From JAFGPL01 sp963781805 (GTDB taxonomy: Bacteria > Bacteroidota > Bacteroidia > Bacteroidales > UBA10428), in the NCBI GenBank assembly GCA_963781805.1, contig CAWAHF010000004.1:248001-312000 (forward strand): DNA of 64,000 nucleotides, written 5' to 3'. The position numbers and the translations under genes are program-made. The first letter of the stretch is position 1. Each line of letters starts with the position of its first letter. Shown piece after piece: positions 15,641 through 25,140 of this stretch. Under the pieces are notes generated by a model that saw only the letters and a list, made by a program, of their open reading frames with translations, made no database searches and was not told the DNA's origin.

Positions 15641-17047
15641 CTATTTCCCGATACAGAAATTCTTAAATATATTCCCCAATATTTCATCATTGGTGATTTC
15701 TCCGGTAATTTCGCCGAGGTAGTGAAGTGTCTCGCGGATATCCTGTGAAAGGAGGTCTCCTGATAGTTGATTATTTAATCCTTCAGTAACCCGCACAATG
15801 GCTTCGTAGGCCAGCTTCAGAGCTTCAAAATGTCTGACATTGGTTACAATTACATCATCTTTTTCAATATTTTCAAGATGAACAAGTCTAATAAGCATTT
15901 GCTCCAGCTTTTCCAGGTTTTCTCCTTTTATGGCAGAAAGCGCTATCAAATTTTCGGTGCCTCCAAGGACAGAAAGGATATTTTTTTTGATTTCAGTGAT
16001 CTTGGTCGCCTGTAATAAATCAATTTTATTGATAATGACCACCAGCTTTTTATCGCTCTTTTGAATTTGTTTTTGAATATCTTTTACCGAATGCATCATT
16101 TCTTCTTCTCCTTTGGTCGGATCAATCAGTAATAAGATAATATCGGCCTGGTTCATTTTTTTATAAGTACGTTCAATTCCAAGCTTTTCAACTGTGTCTT
16201 CAGTATGTCTTAGTCCTGCAGTATCGATAAACCTGAAATGGATACCCTCTATGGAGATAATATCCTCAATAAAGTCGCGGGTGGTGCCTTCAATCTCAGA
16301 AACAATGGCTTTGTCCTCCTTTAGCAGCAGGTTAAGCAGGGTGGATTTTCCTGAATTGGTATTTCCTACAATGGCTACCGGAATCCCGTTTTTAATGGCA
16401 TTTCCCAGGGAAAAGGAATCTTTCAGCGTCCGAAGCAATTGTTCAATTTCCTTTACCAGGTTTTTTAGCTGGGTTCTGTCGGCAAATTCCACATCTTCTT
16501 CGCTGAAGTCGAGTTCAAGCTCAATAAGCGATACAAAGCTCAGGAGTCTTTCACGCAGCTTTCTGATTTCTTCGGTAAACCGTCCCTTCATCTGGTTGAT
16601 AGCTACTTTATGAAATGATTTTGATTTAGAGGCTATCAAATCGGCCACTGCTTCGGCCTGGGATAAATCCATCTTTCCATTAAGAAATGCCCTGAGGGTA
16701 AATTCACCCGGTTGTGCCATCCGGGCTCCCTTTGAAATCAGTAATTCAAGAATTCGTTGCTGGATATACATTGAACCATGACAGGATATCTCTACCAAAT
16801 CTTCCCCGGTATAAGAATGAGGCGACTTAAACAATCCAACAATTACGTCATCGATAATCGTTTCATCCTCTGTAACAGTTCCAAAATGCAATGTATTCGC
16901 TGATTGATTCTTAAGCTTTTTACCGGAAGGGGATACAAACACCCTATCACAGATTTCAACAGCTTTTTCACCCGACAACCGGATGACAGCGATAGCGCCT
17001 ACACCATGTGCTGTGGAGATTGCTGTTATGGTTGAATTGTCTATCAT
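15641..17047 (-). CDS. mnmE: tRNA uridine-5-carboxymethylaminomethyl modification GTPase MnmE
   Basis: 468 residues. MnmE, with MnmG, installs the carboxymethylaminomethyl group on wobble U34 of several tRNAs. The N-terminal formyl-THF-binding domain begins TITAISTAHGVGAIAVIRLSG. The inserted G domain has P-loop GNTNSGKST (228-236), TTRDFIED, DTAG (275-278) and the NKID specificity motif. The protein ends with the invariant CIGK (465-468). Length and order are standard. The -7 box at 17056-17063 is so close to the ATG that the message may be nearly leaderless. Confidence 0.97.
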   Translation of the reverse strand: MIDNSTITAISTAHGVGAIAVIRLSGEKAVEICDRVFVSPSGKKLKNQSANTLHFGTVTEDETIIDDVIVGLFKSPHSYTGEDLVEISCHGSMYIQQRILELLISKGARMAQPGEFTLRAFLNGKMDLSQAEAVADLIASKSKSFHKVAINQMKGRFTEEIRKLRERLLSFVSLIELELDFSEEDVEFADRTQLKNLVKEIEQLLRTLKDSFSLGNAIKNGIPVAIVGNTNSGKSTLLNLLLKEDKAIVSEIEGTTRDFIEDIISIEGIHFRFIDTAGLRHTEDTVEKLGIERTYKKMNQADIILLLIDPTKGEEEMMHSVKDIQKQIQKSDKKLVVIINKIDLLQATKITEIKKNILSVLGGTENLIALSAIKGENLEKLEQMLIRLVHLENIEKDDVIVTNVRHFEALKLAYEAIVRVTEGLNNQLSGDLLSQDIRETLHYLGEITGEITNDEILGNIFKNFCIGK

Positions 17048-17055
17048 ATTGGGTG

Positions 17056-17063
17056 CAAAAATA
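17056..17063 (-). promoter_or_regulatory. -7 promoter box for mnmE
   Basis: Minus strand TATTTTTG, an exact match to TAnnTTTG, ending only 8 bp before the mnmE ATG. Transcription would begin within a few bases of the start codon. Confidence 0.55.
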
Positions 17064-17116
17064 AGGAATTAATTCCATCACTTCGATACGTTTATCTTAC
17101 CGACAATTAAATGAAA

Positions 17117-17141
17117 GAAAAAAGCCGGAAGAAATCCGGCT
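17117..17141 (-). terminator. Rho-independent terminator
   Basis: Minus strand AGCCGGA, loop TTTCT, TCCGGCT, then TTTTTCTTT. It lies just downstream of the small T9SS gene ending at 17160 and closes the BNR/RHS operon. Confidence 0.85.
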
Positions 17142-17159
17142 CTATAAATAAAATTAAAT

Positions 17160-17636
17160 TTATCTTTTCTCAAATTTTATCGCATCAATGTAACCTTCCC
17201 GCGTAAGTACCAACAGGTATAATCCATTCCTAAGCATACATACATCTAATTTTATCAAATTATCATCTGCATTCACCGGAATATTTCTTTGCATTACCAA
17301 TTGTCCCGCATAGTTATATATGCTGATAATAGTGATCCTCTCAGCTTGTGCTGATGTATTTATAAAAAGAAAATTCTCTGCAGGATTCGGAAAGACATCT
17401 ATAATTGATGACTTCGGGTCATTTAAAGTCTCATCTATATTTGTTGCACTCCCTATGAATTTTGCTATTAAATTACCTTCAGCATCATAGCTATAGTTTA
17501 CTGCGAAATCCTTACCAATAGTTTCATTTTTTAGTTTACCCTCTTTATCGTATGTATAGGTGATTTTTGTCTGACCGTAAACTGTATGGCTCAATATTAA
17601 TAATGTCGCCAGTTGAATGATTATTTTTCTCATCAT
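17160..17636 (-). CDS. Small secreted YD-repeat protein with T9SS type A sorting domain
   Basis: 158 residues. It has a signal peptide (MMRKIIIQLATLLILSHTVYG), then two YD-type repeats (TKITYTYDKEGKLKNETIG and FAVNYSYDAEGNLIAKFIG), then a C-terminal T9SS sorting domain from about residue 78: IDVFPNPAENFLFI, ISIYNYAGQLV, LRNGLYLLVLT, ending IKFEKR. It is exported across the outer membrane by T9SS. It begins 33 bp after the large RHS protein, which has YD repeats but no sorting domain. The pairing suggests that the two proteins act together; this is inference. A terminator follows. Confidence 0.85.
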   Translation of the reverse strand: MMRKIIIQLATLLILSHTVYGQTKITYTYDKEGKLKNETIGKDFAVNYSYDAEGNLIAKFIGSATNIDETLNDPKSSIIDVFPNPAENFLFINTSAQAERITIISIYNYAGQLVMQRNIPVNADDNLIKLDVCMLRNGLYLLVLTREGYIDAIKFEKR

Positions 17637-17669
17637 TTCTATCTTTTTTAAATTTCCAAATTCTTTTAA

Positions 17670-20600
17670 TTAAAGATCACATGAAAAGGTTTTATTTTTA
17701 TTAAAATCACCAAAAATACCAAGACCTGAGCTTTTTGATGTATCAACTTTTTTAAGCTTTTCATCTATGTAGTCTCCTGCTGCTTCAAGACTGTTGTTGA
17801 AGGGAACAAATTGCCACAGGGCTCCTCCTATATCATGATCAGCTAATTTATCCAGGGCTTTGGCGCCACTTACCGGCAGGGCAATGAAATCGGGTACCAA
17901 ATCAAATGCCGGATGATTTGTAATGTCCTTAATTGTTTTACCTGCAGCCGAACCATAGGTATCCCAGTCATTTGAACGGTATGGCAGATCTTCTGCATAA
18001 GGATTGGCCGTTCCGCCAGCTGTTCCAATGTCATTGTCAGATGGGGGATCAAAATCAAGCGTATTCACCGTTGCTTCCTGATCATCAAGGCCCAACGGAT
18101 CAACTCCGGCAACCGGGTTATTTCGGGCATATACATAGGGGTTAGTTCCTGTTATCATTCCTAACGGATCGCGCTGAATATAACGCCCTGTTAATGGCTG
18201 ATATACACGAGCTCCGGTTAAAATATAGTCGTCGGTCAATCTTAATGCTCCGAATCCGCCAAGAAAGGTAAACCAATTGGATATGGACTCGGATTTTCCG
18301 AGGATCTCACCACTAGCACTATAGCTATATTTATTCACTATATTTCCATTCTGATCAGTCAATGCAACAACATGTCCAAGCCTGTTAAAATGATAGAAAT
18401 ACACCTGGTTTTGGGCAGTTTGCATGGCTATTAGCCTTTTTCCTTTATAAATGTAAATCCGGGTGACATTATTGGATTCATCTGTTTCAAATAAGATACG
18501 GCCTTTGTGATCATAAAATAAATTTGTTGTTCCGCTTTGGGAAATAATTCTTCGCGGATACCGCATTGCGTCATACCTGACTCTGATAGCTTCATTACCG
18601 CTCGTGAATGATGACAATAAATTATCATGATTGTATGAGGCTTTCAGGATTTCAGCTGCCCCATTCGTAGCCGATATCATATTTCCATCGGCATCGTAGG
18701 AGAAGGCATATCCGTTGAATGTTGAAACCAACTGGTTCAGATTATTGGTTGCTGCGCCAAGTATTGCTTCCGGTGTTTTGGTCATTTCAACTGTTTGCCT
18801 GATGGTTCTTTCCGTAATTATTCCATTCACGAGTTTTACGGTTTCAGAGGCAAATTCCGTATCATTATTGAAATGTATTACTTTAGTAAGCACATTGTCT
18901 TTGTTATAATCATATGTACTGCCTGTGGAATTGCTCCGGGTTTCTGAAAGCATGTATCCTGCCGGATTATAACTAAAATCTACAGACTGACTTTCCCATG
19001 AAATTCCGGAAATACGGTTGAGTTCATCGACTTCGTTAATTACGGTTAATCCATTTGGATAGGTGATACCTGTAATATTTCCGTTCGCATCATGCACAAA
19101 GGCTACCTCAAGATTTCCGGGATAGGTTATGATGGTTACAAAACCCAGATCATTACGTGTGTATTTTGTTGTTCCACTGGAATCTGTAAATGAAATCAGG
19201 AAACCATCTTGGTTATATTCATAAGTATCAAAGGTATTTGAATTGATTTTTTTCCCGGTTACCTCTCCTTTTTCAGAATATTGAAATTCCATTTTTTGCC
19301 CCCTGGCATTTGTTACAGACGCTAATCTGTTATCGGTTCCAAAATCAAATGTTGTCTTTTTATTGGCTGCATCTGTAATTTCTAACAGCTTTCCGGTGGA
19401 ATCATAACCGAATTTAGTCTTGTTGCCCTTTTTATCTGTGATACTTTCCGGTTGATTGTACTGATTGTAATTATAAATAACAGAGCCATTCTCATCACTC
19501 TTCGAAATGACCAATCCGTTATCATTGTATTTAATAGAAATAGGCATACCATATTTGTTGGTAATTCCTGAAATAAAACCATTGTCATCGTAATCATAAT
19601 TCACTGACCAGCCTTCAGCATAATTCCGGCTAAGTATTCTGTTGGTATTATCTCTTGATACCGATAATGTATTTCCGCTTTCATCTGTAAATCCTGTCTG
19701 GGTGCAACAATCGTAATTAATGGTTCGGTGATTTCCATCGGGAAGGGTGATGGTGGTTAACCTGCCATTTTCATTATACTCCAAATGATAGGTATTGCCC
19801 ATAAAATCTGTTCTGGAAACAGGAAAAAATCCATTTTCATCATAATTATAAGACATCGTATTTCCAAGCGGGTTGGTATACGAATTAATATTTCCAAACG
19901 CATCATAGGTGAAGGTTTTGTGCTTGCCTCCCGGACTAATAATTCCGGAAAGGGCACCAATACTGTCATATTCGAAGGTTGTAACGGTATTTCCAGGTAA
20001 TTTTATAGATACCAGTTGGTTTTTGGCATTAAATGTTTTTGCATAAAGAGTATCACCCGATGACTCTGTTGCAAGAAGCAGATTACGGTTGGTGTCATAA
20101 GTATAGTCAAAAACTTTATTTCTAAGATTTTTCTTGTGAATGATATTGTTATCCCCGTCATAATCAAAGGTGACTGTTTCTCCATTATACCAGACCATTG
20201 AATCAATAAGCGCCTGGCTGTTGTAATAAATATTTTTACTTTCCCCCAGGCTGTTAATAATGGTAGTCACCAGTCCGTTTTGTAATTTGTATGTTCTTGT
20301 TTTTGATCCGGGATAGGTCACCGAAGTTAAAATGGTTGCAGAATCAAGAATTGACGAGCTATATTCTATTTTTCTGTTTTCAGGATCATATACAACTGAA
20401 ATCATCCCTGTGGTATCCTGATCGTAGGAATATTCAAACCTGGTAAGTTTTCCCGAGATATCAGCCGAGGAGATATGTAATAAGGAATCGTATGTGTAAG
20501 TTGTGGTAATTCCTCCAAAATCGGTTGAAGATACCAGAAGCTTATTTGAATAAGTAAAATTGGAGAATCTTCCATCCGGACCAACAATTGAATCACACAT

Positions 20601-22415
20601 CCCGTTATTGTATGTCAGACTGAATATCCTTCCGGAGCCGTCAGTAATAGAAACCGGTTGATTTTGTGCGTTATAGCCAAAGGTGATTTTTTTATGATAA
20701 GTATCTTCTAATGAACTAAGGACAAAGAGTGAGTCATTTACGGACTGATAGCTGCACAATTCGGCTCCCTTGTTTTTATCCCATATCCATGTACTCCCAT
20801 TCCAATGCAAGTTATATTCTTCATTGTTTATGCAAGGCAGTGAAAAGGAGGACGCCCCGGTAGTAATTGGTGCATTTGCTGTAAATGAGAAATGAGCCCC
20901 GGTTCCTGTGGTAATTATTACCATGCTGTCTTTTTGCAATAGCATCGATTCATATTCGAAATGCCATTTTCTACCAAAAATTCCGGTAGTTGTATCCATT
21001 GAATGGATATAATTACAGGCAAGTTTAACCTCCGGTCCGATTCCTTTTTTTCTGAAAAGCACGTCTCTGACAAATAATTTCAGATTGGCCACATTGACCG
21101 ACCACAATGGCATACCCATATAGCTGCACATTCCCGGCTGACTGTTTACGAAAAGATCATCAGTCATGCCGCCATTAGCTGTATAATCAGATATAAATTC
21201 ATCTAATTCCTCATTCGAAATATCATCCGAGTCATATCCATATTCCTGAAGCAGTTCATCAAGTGCATCAGGTCCCATCATATTTAAAAGATTTTTAAAT
21301 TCTTCGGGTGATATGGGAAGTTTGTCATTTATATCTGACCTGGATAATTTAATTGTATGATTCACAGCTTCTGCAAGCCTGCGGCGGGCAAATCCTTTTG
21401 ATGCCCCCACATAAATATACCCGCCATCAATCAGTATACCGCTCCAGTATACTGTACCGATGGATGTATCTCCGAATTTAAACCAGGTCTTCCCATCATT
21501 TACCGAATAAGAGATATCTGCTGAGTTACTATATACATTCGAAACCGTGAATATATACGGCGTTCTGGACGCAGTGGGTGAGGGCTTAATTGGACTGGTT
21601 GCTACAAAATCGTCATAATAAGGTTCATAATAATAGGTGTCGGGCTGGTACAAGACCCACATACCATTCTGATACCTGTATGATTCCCGGGTTCCATACA
21701 GATCTCCGAAATACATATACAAACTGGTAGTTCCCTGTGATAAAACGCCGACAACATATTCATAGTCACTATCCGTAAAGGGTAGTCCCGCATTTTTTAA
21801 ATCCCAGCTATCACCATTGTTATTAGACTCGAATACTCCAACACGCCCAACAAAGACAAAAATACTATTATCGAGTTTGCTGAAATTCCCGAAATCATAG
21901 CCAAAACCAAATGACCGATCCCCAATATCGATATCCATTGGCTGAAATGAATTCCCGTTATCAAGCGACCGGTAAACGGGACTGGTTACTCCGGGATTTT
22001 TGGCCACACTGATAAATATTGCCGAATCGGAAAGAAAAATGTCACTCCCGCTCACTGTAAAAGGCCAGGTGAGCTTTTTCCAGGTGACTCCTTTATCGTC
22101 AGAAATAAAATATCCCCATCCCGGATCTTTGGTTGCTCTGAGCAGGATCCTGGATTTGTTTGTTGTTATCTGGAATACTTCCGAAAAGTAGTTATTTGTA
22201 TTCCAGGTACTTCCCTTATCAGTGGAAGAAACCAATAACATCTGGACGATGGTCCCGTTCTGAATTCTTTCAATACCAAACCATGTATTCTCTACCACCA
22301 AAATATTGCGAATATCTCTTCCGGGACTTATCATTTCCCAGGCTGAAAATAAACTTGTTCGCACCGCCAAAAGCAATATCAAACACAATGTAAAAATCTT
22401 TGTGTACTTCATCAT
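17670..22415 (-). CDS. Giant BNR-propeller + RHS/YD-repeat protein
   Basis: 1581 residues with a signal peptide (MMKYTKIFTLCLILLLAVRT). Residues about 60-330 hold Asp-box (BNR) motifs such as STDKGSTW, SDDKGVTW, SLDNGNSF, NNNGDSW and VNDGKTW, indicating a beta-propeller. A linker domain follows (with MPLWSVNVANLKLFVRDVLF), then many YD repeats from about 600 to 1350, closing with the RHS core PLTGRYIQRDPLG...NPYVYARNNPVAGVDPLGL. The tail of roughly 130 residues after DPLGL, rich in Asp and ending FSCDL, is not a recognised toxin. No T9SS sorting domain is present. RHS shells often encapsulate a C-terminal effector; whether this tail is one is unknown. A different ATG (22412) one codon on is equally possible. 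Confidence 0.85.
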   Translation of the reverse strand: MMKYTKIFTLCLILLLAVRTSLFSAWEMISPGRDIRNILVVENTWFGIERIQNGTIVQMLLVSSTDKGSTWNTNNYFSEVFQITTNKSRILLRATKDPGWGYFISDDKGVTWKKLTWPFTVSGSDIFLSDSAIFISVAKNPGVTSPVYRSLDNGNSFQPMDIDIGDRSFGFGYDFGNFSKLDNSIFVFVGRVGVFESNNNGDSWDLKNAGLPFTDSDYEYVVGVLSQGTTSLYMYFGDLYGTRESYRYQNGMWVLYQPDTYYYEPYYDDFVATSPIKPSPTASRTPYIFTVSNVYSNSADISYSVNDGKTWFKFGDTSIGTVYWSGILIDGGYIYVGASKGFARRRLAEAVNHTIKLSRSDINDKLPISPEEFKNLLNMMGPDALDELLQEYGYDSDDISNEELDEFISDYTANGGMTDDLFVNSQPGMCSYMGMPLWSVNVANLKLFVRDVLFRKKGIGPEVKLACNYIHSMDTTTGIFGRKWHFEYESMLLQKDSMVIITTGTGAHFSFTANAPITTGASSFSLPCINNEEYNLHWNGSTWIWDKNKGAELCSYQSVNDSLFVLSSLEDTYHKKITFGYNAQNQPVSITDGSGRIFSLTYNNGMCDSIVGPDGRFSNFTYSNKLLVSSTDFGGITTTYTYDSLLHISSADISGKLTRFEYSYDQDTTGMISVVYDPENRKIEYSSSILDSATILTSVTYPGSKTRTYKLQNGLVTTIINSLGESKNIYYNSQALIDSMVWYNGETVTFDYDGDNNIIHKKNLRNKVFDYTYDTNRNLLLATESSGDTLYAKTFNAKNQLVSIKLPGNTVTTFEYDSIGALSGIISPGGKHKTFTYDAFGNINSYTNPLGNTMSYNYDENGFFPVSRTDFMGNTYHLEYNENGRLTTITLPDGNHRTINYDCCTQTGFTDESGNTLSVSRDNTNRILSRNYAEGWSVNYDYDDNGFISGITNKYGMPISIKYNDNGLVISKSDENGSVIYNYNQYNQPESITDKKGNKTKFGYDSTGKLLEITDAANKKTTFDFGTDNRLASVTNARGQKMEFQYSEKGEVTGKKINSNTFDTYEYNQDGFLISFTDSSGTTKYTRNDLGFVTIITYPGNLEVAFVHDANGNITGITYPNGLTVINEVDELNRISGISWESQSVDFSYNPAGYMLSETRSNSTGSTYDYNKDNVLTKVIHFNNDTEFASETVKLVNGIITERTIRQTVEMTKTPEAILGAATNNLNQLVSTFNGYAFSYDADGNMISATNGAAEILKASYNHDNLLSSFTSGNEAIRVRYDAMRYPRRIISQSGTTNLFYDHKGRILFETDESNNVTRIYIYKGKRLIAMQTAQNQVYFYHFNRLGHVVALTDQNGNIVNKYSYSASGEILGKSESISNWFTFLGGFGALRLTDDYILTGARVYQPLTGRYIQRDPLGMITGTNPYVYARNNPVAGVDPLGLDDQEATVNTLDFDPPSDNDIGTAGGTANPYAEDLPYRSNDWDTYGSAAGKTIKDITNHPAFDLVPDFIALPVSGAKALDKLADHDIGGALWQFVPFNNSLEAAGDYIDEKLKKVDTSKSSGLGIFGDFNKNKTFSCDL

Positions 22416-22768
22416 ATTTTTTACTTTAATTTTAAAAACATCCCCACCCAGGAAGGTTTATTCCACCAATTGTAGCTTGATATTTCAATCTGGAACCAGC
22501 GGCCCGCCATGAAATGACCTCATGGTATTGCTGATTCTGCATATCAATGCTGCATTGAATATAGTTATTTGTAATGAATATTTATACGGTATTTTACAAA
22601 AAAGTTAAGATCTCCATAAAAAAATCATTCATTTTGAAAATTGTATTCAAAACCGACTTTTTAAGGAAAGAGGAAATATATTTAATATTGAACTGTGTAT
22701 TTGTACCTGATGATAAATCTGTTATTTCTTATCTTTTTTTAATGAAACCAGTTTTAATACTATTCAAC
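22416..22768. other. Intergenic region, 353 bp
   Basis: AT-rich sequence between the RHS and PKD genes, both on the minus strand. No gene, strong hairpin or repeat was seen. It should contain the promoter of the RHS gene, but no TAnnTTTG box stands out near 22415. Confidence 0.5.
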
Positions 22769-24922
22769 TCACCTCTTTTCAAATTTAACCGAACGCGTAC
22801 CATCTACATTTGTAATGACCAGCAGGTATAATCCCCGGCTTAAGGCAGATACATCAATTTTTATATGGTTCTGATTAATATCTGATATATTTTGTCCGGA
22901 GACAGCTTGCCCTGAAAAATTATAAATGCTGACAGTGAAATTCCCTCTTAAATGGTCAGGTAAGCTAACATTCAGAAAATCAGTTACCGGATTGGGAAAT
23001 ATGTCCAGACTTTCTGTTTTTGGCTGTAAAATATTCACTGGCACAGAGAATTGAATCGTCTGGGAATATAGCAGATTGCCGGAATTATCCTTAACTGTGA
23101 GTTCTACCTGGTGATTGCCTCCCGAATTGAAGGTGTGTGAAGCCGAACTACCGTTTTGCGTAATCCCATCATCAAATTTCCAGGAAACGAAATATGTAGA
23201 ATCGACCGGAAGATTGAAAAGATAACTGTTTTCATTTTGTGTAAAATTCCAGGATGGGAAAATATTGTTTAGGTTGAAAATACTAAAGGCAGCAGTGTAA
23301 GTTTTGCCGGTTATCGGATTCGTTACGGTTACAAAATATAATGTTCCTGGGCATAATCCGTAAATTGTTTTTGTGGTTTCTCCGGTTGACCATAAAATTT
23401 TATAATTTGTGTTCATGATCATCTCGTAGTACATCCATGCATTGCAGGGTGTTACCACTTCAACACTTGCAGAACCGTTGCAATAGCTGCCGTTCAAGAC
23501 AAAAGAAGTATTCAGCATAATTTGTTCGCAGAAATGTGGTGGAATTAGAGTATCGGGTTTAATTTCCTTTATACATGTAATTTCAGCCATAATACCAGCC
23601 ATGCAGATACTAGCCATATCCTTTCTTTCAATATAGGATAGTTTTACACGCTGATTGTCGTAAAACTTTATTGAATCATGCACAATAACAGGCTCCAATC
23701 GGGTTCCATTATCAAGTTCAATCAAATACCCACAACCATCCAGACCCGTATAATCTTTTACTGTGCCTGTAAGATTACATTCATTCTCCATTTCAACACA
23801 GTTGATTATAATAGATGGAAACATCTGGTCACCGATATAAAGCGTATCTCCTGCTTCTTTGAATCCAAACCTGATGATAGACTTATCAGGAATATTAATT
23901 TTTGGTATGATTTGTTTTACATGCAGGATCTGACCGTAATCCATAACAACTGCATCAATTCCAAATCCATTGTAATTTCTGTAGAATACCCCGTTAAAAT
24001 TGCATGAAATAATACTGTCCTGGCCTGTGAAATAATCGCTAAGTTCTGCATTGCATGTAAATCCGTCTGCATAGACAATCTGAAGGGTAATTTTATAAGT
24101 TCCCGACTTATAATATGTATGGTTTACAAAAGGTTCGCCGGAATGAGTTCCATCACCCAGATCCCAGTAATACTGCAATGCATTATACCAGGCCGAATCA
24201 GATTCCGGTGCTTTGTGACTCATTATAAGTCTTGGATCATATATCCCGGAATAAAACTGATACTGCGGGGGAGCAGATTCTAATGTGTAATATCCTAATT
24301 GCAGATTGCAATTATCATTGGATCTGATGATAAGGTACTTGGTTTTTTCAGCCTGACATCCTTCTGCATTGGTTATCCGAAGATTAATGCGGTAAAATCC
24401 CGAATCCTGAAATTCATGAATCGGATTTTGTAAATGAGAGGAATCACCGTCACCAAATGTCCATAACCACGAAACATTATCATCATCGGATAAATCATTA
24501 AACTGATATACTGCCAGGCAATTACAATTTGCAGATGTATCTTTGAAGAAATAAAAATCAGCCTTACAGGCTGGCTGAATTACTGGAAAATGATAAATTA
24601 CCTCGCAGTGTTCGCAGAAAATTTCTGAAGTGTTTACAATCTTATGACAAACTTCAATAATTGAATCCGAGGCGTTTATAACAAAGTTTGGATCTCTTTC
24701 ATCCGATTCAAGTCCATTTGAAAGATTCCACTTATGATAGACAGATTCATCCCTGCAATCGCTTCGGGTAAATAATTCATACGCATCATAACCGAAAACC
24801 ATTAAAGAATCACTAATATCATACTGAAAACCACATGAGAAGGAAGAATCTGTAACCGGCTGCGAAAATAAATTTGAACAAAATATGACAATAAATACAA
24901 ATAAGGTATATAGTGTTTTCAT
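22769..24922 (-). CDS. PKD-domain protein with T9SS type A sorting domain
   Basis: 717 residues with a signal peptide (MKTLYTLFVFIVIFCSNLFSQ). PKD domains are visible through the pattern W-x-FGDG or W-DLGDG: VSWLWTFGDGDSSHLQNPIH (about 155), YYWDLGDGTHSGEPFVNHTY (about 250) and FVSWKFDDGITQNGSSASHT (about 590). The C-terminal sorting domain runs LDIFPNPVTDFLNVS ... LSRGLYLLVITN ... VKFEKR, very like that of the small T9SS protein at 17160. It is a surface or secreted protein; binding partner unknown. Cys pairs in the middle suggest disulfides. Its own -7 box is at 25004-25011. Confidence 0.88.
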   Translation of the reverse strand: MKTLYTLFVFIVIFCSNLFSQPVTDSSFSCGFQYDISDSLMVFGYDAYELFTRSDCRDESVYHKWNLSNGLESDERDPNFVINASDSIIEVCHKIVNTSEIFCEHCEVIYHFPVIQPACKADFYFFKDTSANCNCLAVYQFNDLSDDDNVSWLWTFGDGDSSHLQNPIHEFQDSGFYRINLRITNAEGCQAEKTKYLIIRSNDNCNLQLGYYTLESAPPQYQFYSGIYDPRLIMSHKAPESDSAWYNALQYYWDLGDGTHSGEPFVNHTYYKSGTYKITLQIVYADGFTCNAELSDYFTGQDSIISCNFNGVFYRNYNGFGIDAVVMDYGQILHVKQIIPKINIPDKSIIRFGFKEAGDTLYIGDQMFPSIIINCVEMENECNLTGTVKDYTGLDGCGYLIELDNGTRLEPVIVHDSIKFYDNQRVKLSYIERKDMASICMAGIMAEITCIKEIKPDTLIPPHFCEQIMLNTSFVLNGSYCNGSASVEVVTPCNAWMYYEMIMNTNYKILWSTGETTKTIYGLCPGTLYFVTVTNPITGKTYTAAFSIFNLNNIFPSWNFTQNENSYLFNLPVDSTYFVSWKFDDGITQNGSSASHTFNSGGNHQVELTVKDNSGNLLYSQTIQFSVPVNILQPKTESLDIFPNPVTDFLNVSLPDHLRGNFTVSIYNFSGQAVSGQNISDINQNHIKIDVSALSRGLYLLVITNVDGTRSVKFEKR

Positions 24923-25003
24923 GGCAGTTAGATTTGGTTTAACAGATATAGGATGAAAAATGAGCAGGAAAAGTTGCTTTTAGAATTTATCTTTTTATTT
25001 GGT

Positions 25004-25011
25004 CAAATTTA
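25004..25011 (-). promoter_or_regulatory. -7 promoter box for the PKD/T9SS gene
   Basis: Minus strand TAAATTTG, an exact TAnnTTTG match, about 80 bp upstream of the ATG at 24922. It lies back to back with the sucD promoter at 25076-25083. Confidence 0.5.
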
Positions 25012-25075
25012 GTTATAAATCAGAAGATTAAGAAAAAACTAACATTATTTTCTTCAGATACTAAACAAAATATTA

Positions 25076-25083
25076 TACTTTTG
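25076..25083 (+). promoter_or_regulatory. -7 promoter box for sucD
   Basis: Plus strand TACTTTTG, an exact TAnnTTTG match, 21 bp upstream of the ancestral ATG (25105) and 57 bp upstream of the GTG at 25141. No clear -33 box. Confidence 0.5.
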
Positions 25084-25104
25084 ACCGGTTTTAATAAAAA
25101 CAGA

Positions 25105-25140
25105 ATGGGGATTTTAGTCGATTGAAATTCAAAGATAATT
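25105..25140 (+). other. sucD: Ancestral 5' end of sucD, split off by an in-frame TGA
   Basis: ATG at 25105 encodes MGILVD, then TGA (25123-25125), then NSKII in the same frame, running straight into the GTG at 25141. Family members begin M-x-(I/V)-L-(V/I)-(N/D)-K-(D/N)-S-K-I-I-V-Q-G-F-T-G, so the TGA sits exactly where Lys is expected. The missing 12 residues bring the protein to the usual length of about 290. Confidence 0.85.

Noticed and set aside
16194..16613. Open frame of 139 codons on the plus strand
   Set aside because: It is antisense to mnmE, Ser-rich, with no ribosome-binding site and no family likeness.
17670..18060. Known toxin domain at the RHS C-terminus
   Set aside because: No nuclease, deaminase or ADP-ribosyl motif was seen, and no immunity-type gene follows.
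25123..25125. Selenocysteine at the TGA in sucD
   Set aside because: Homologues have Lys there, not Cys, and no hairpin suited to a SECIS element follows.
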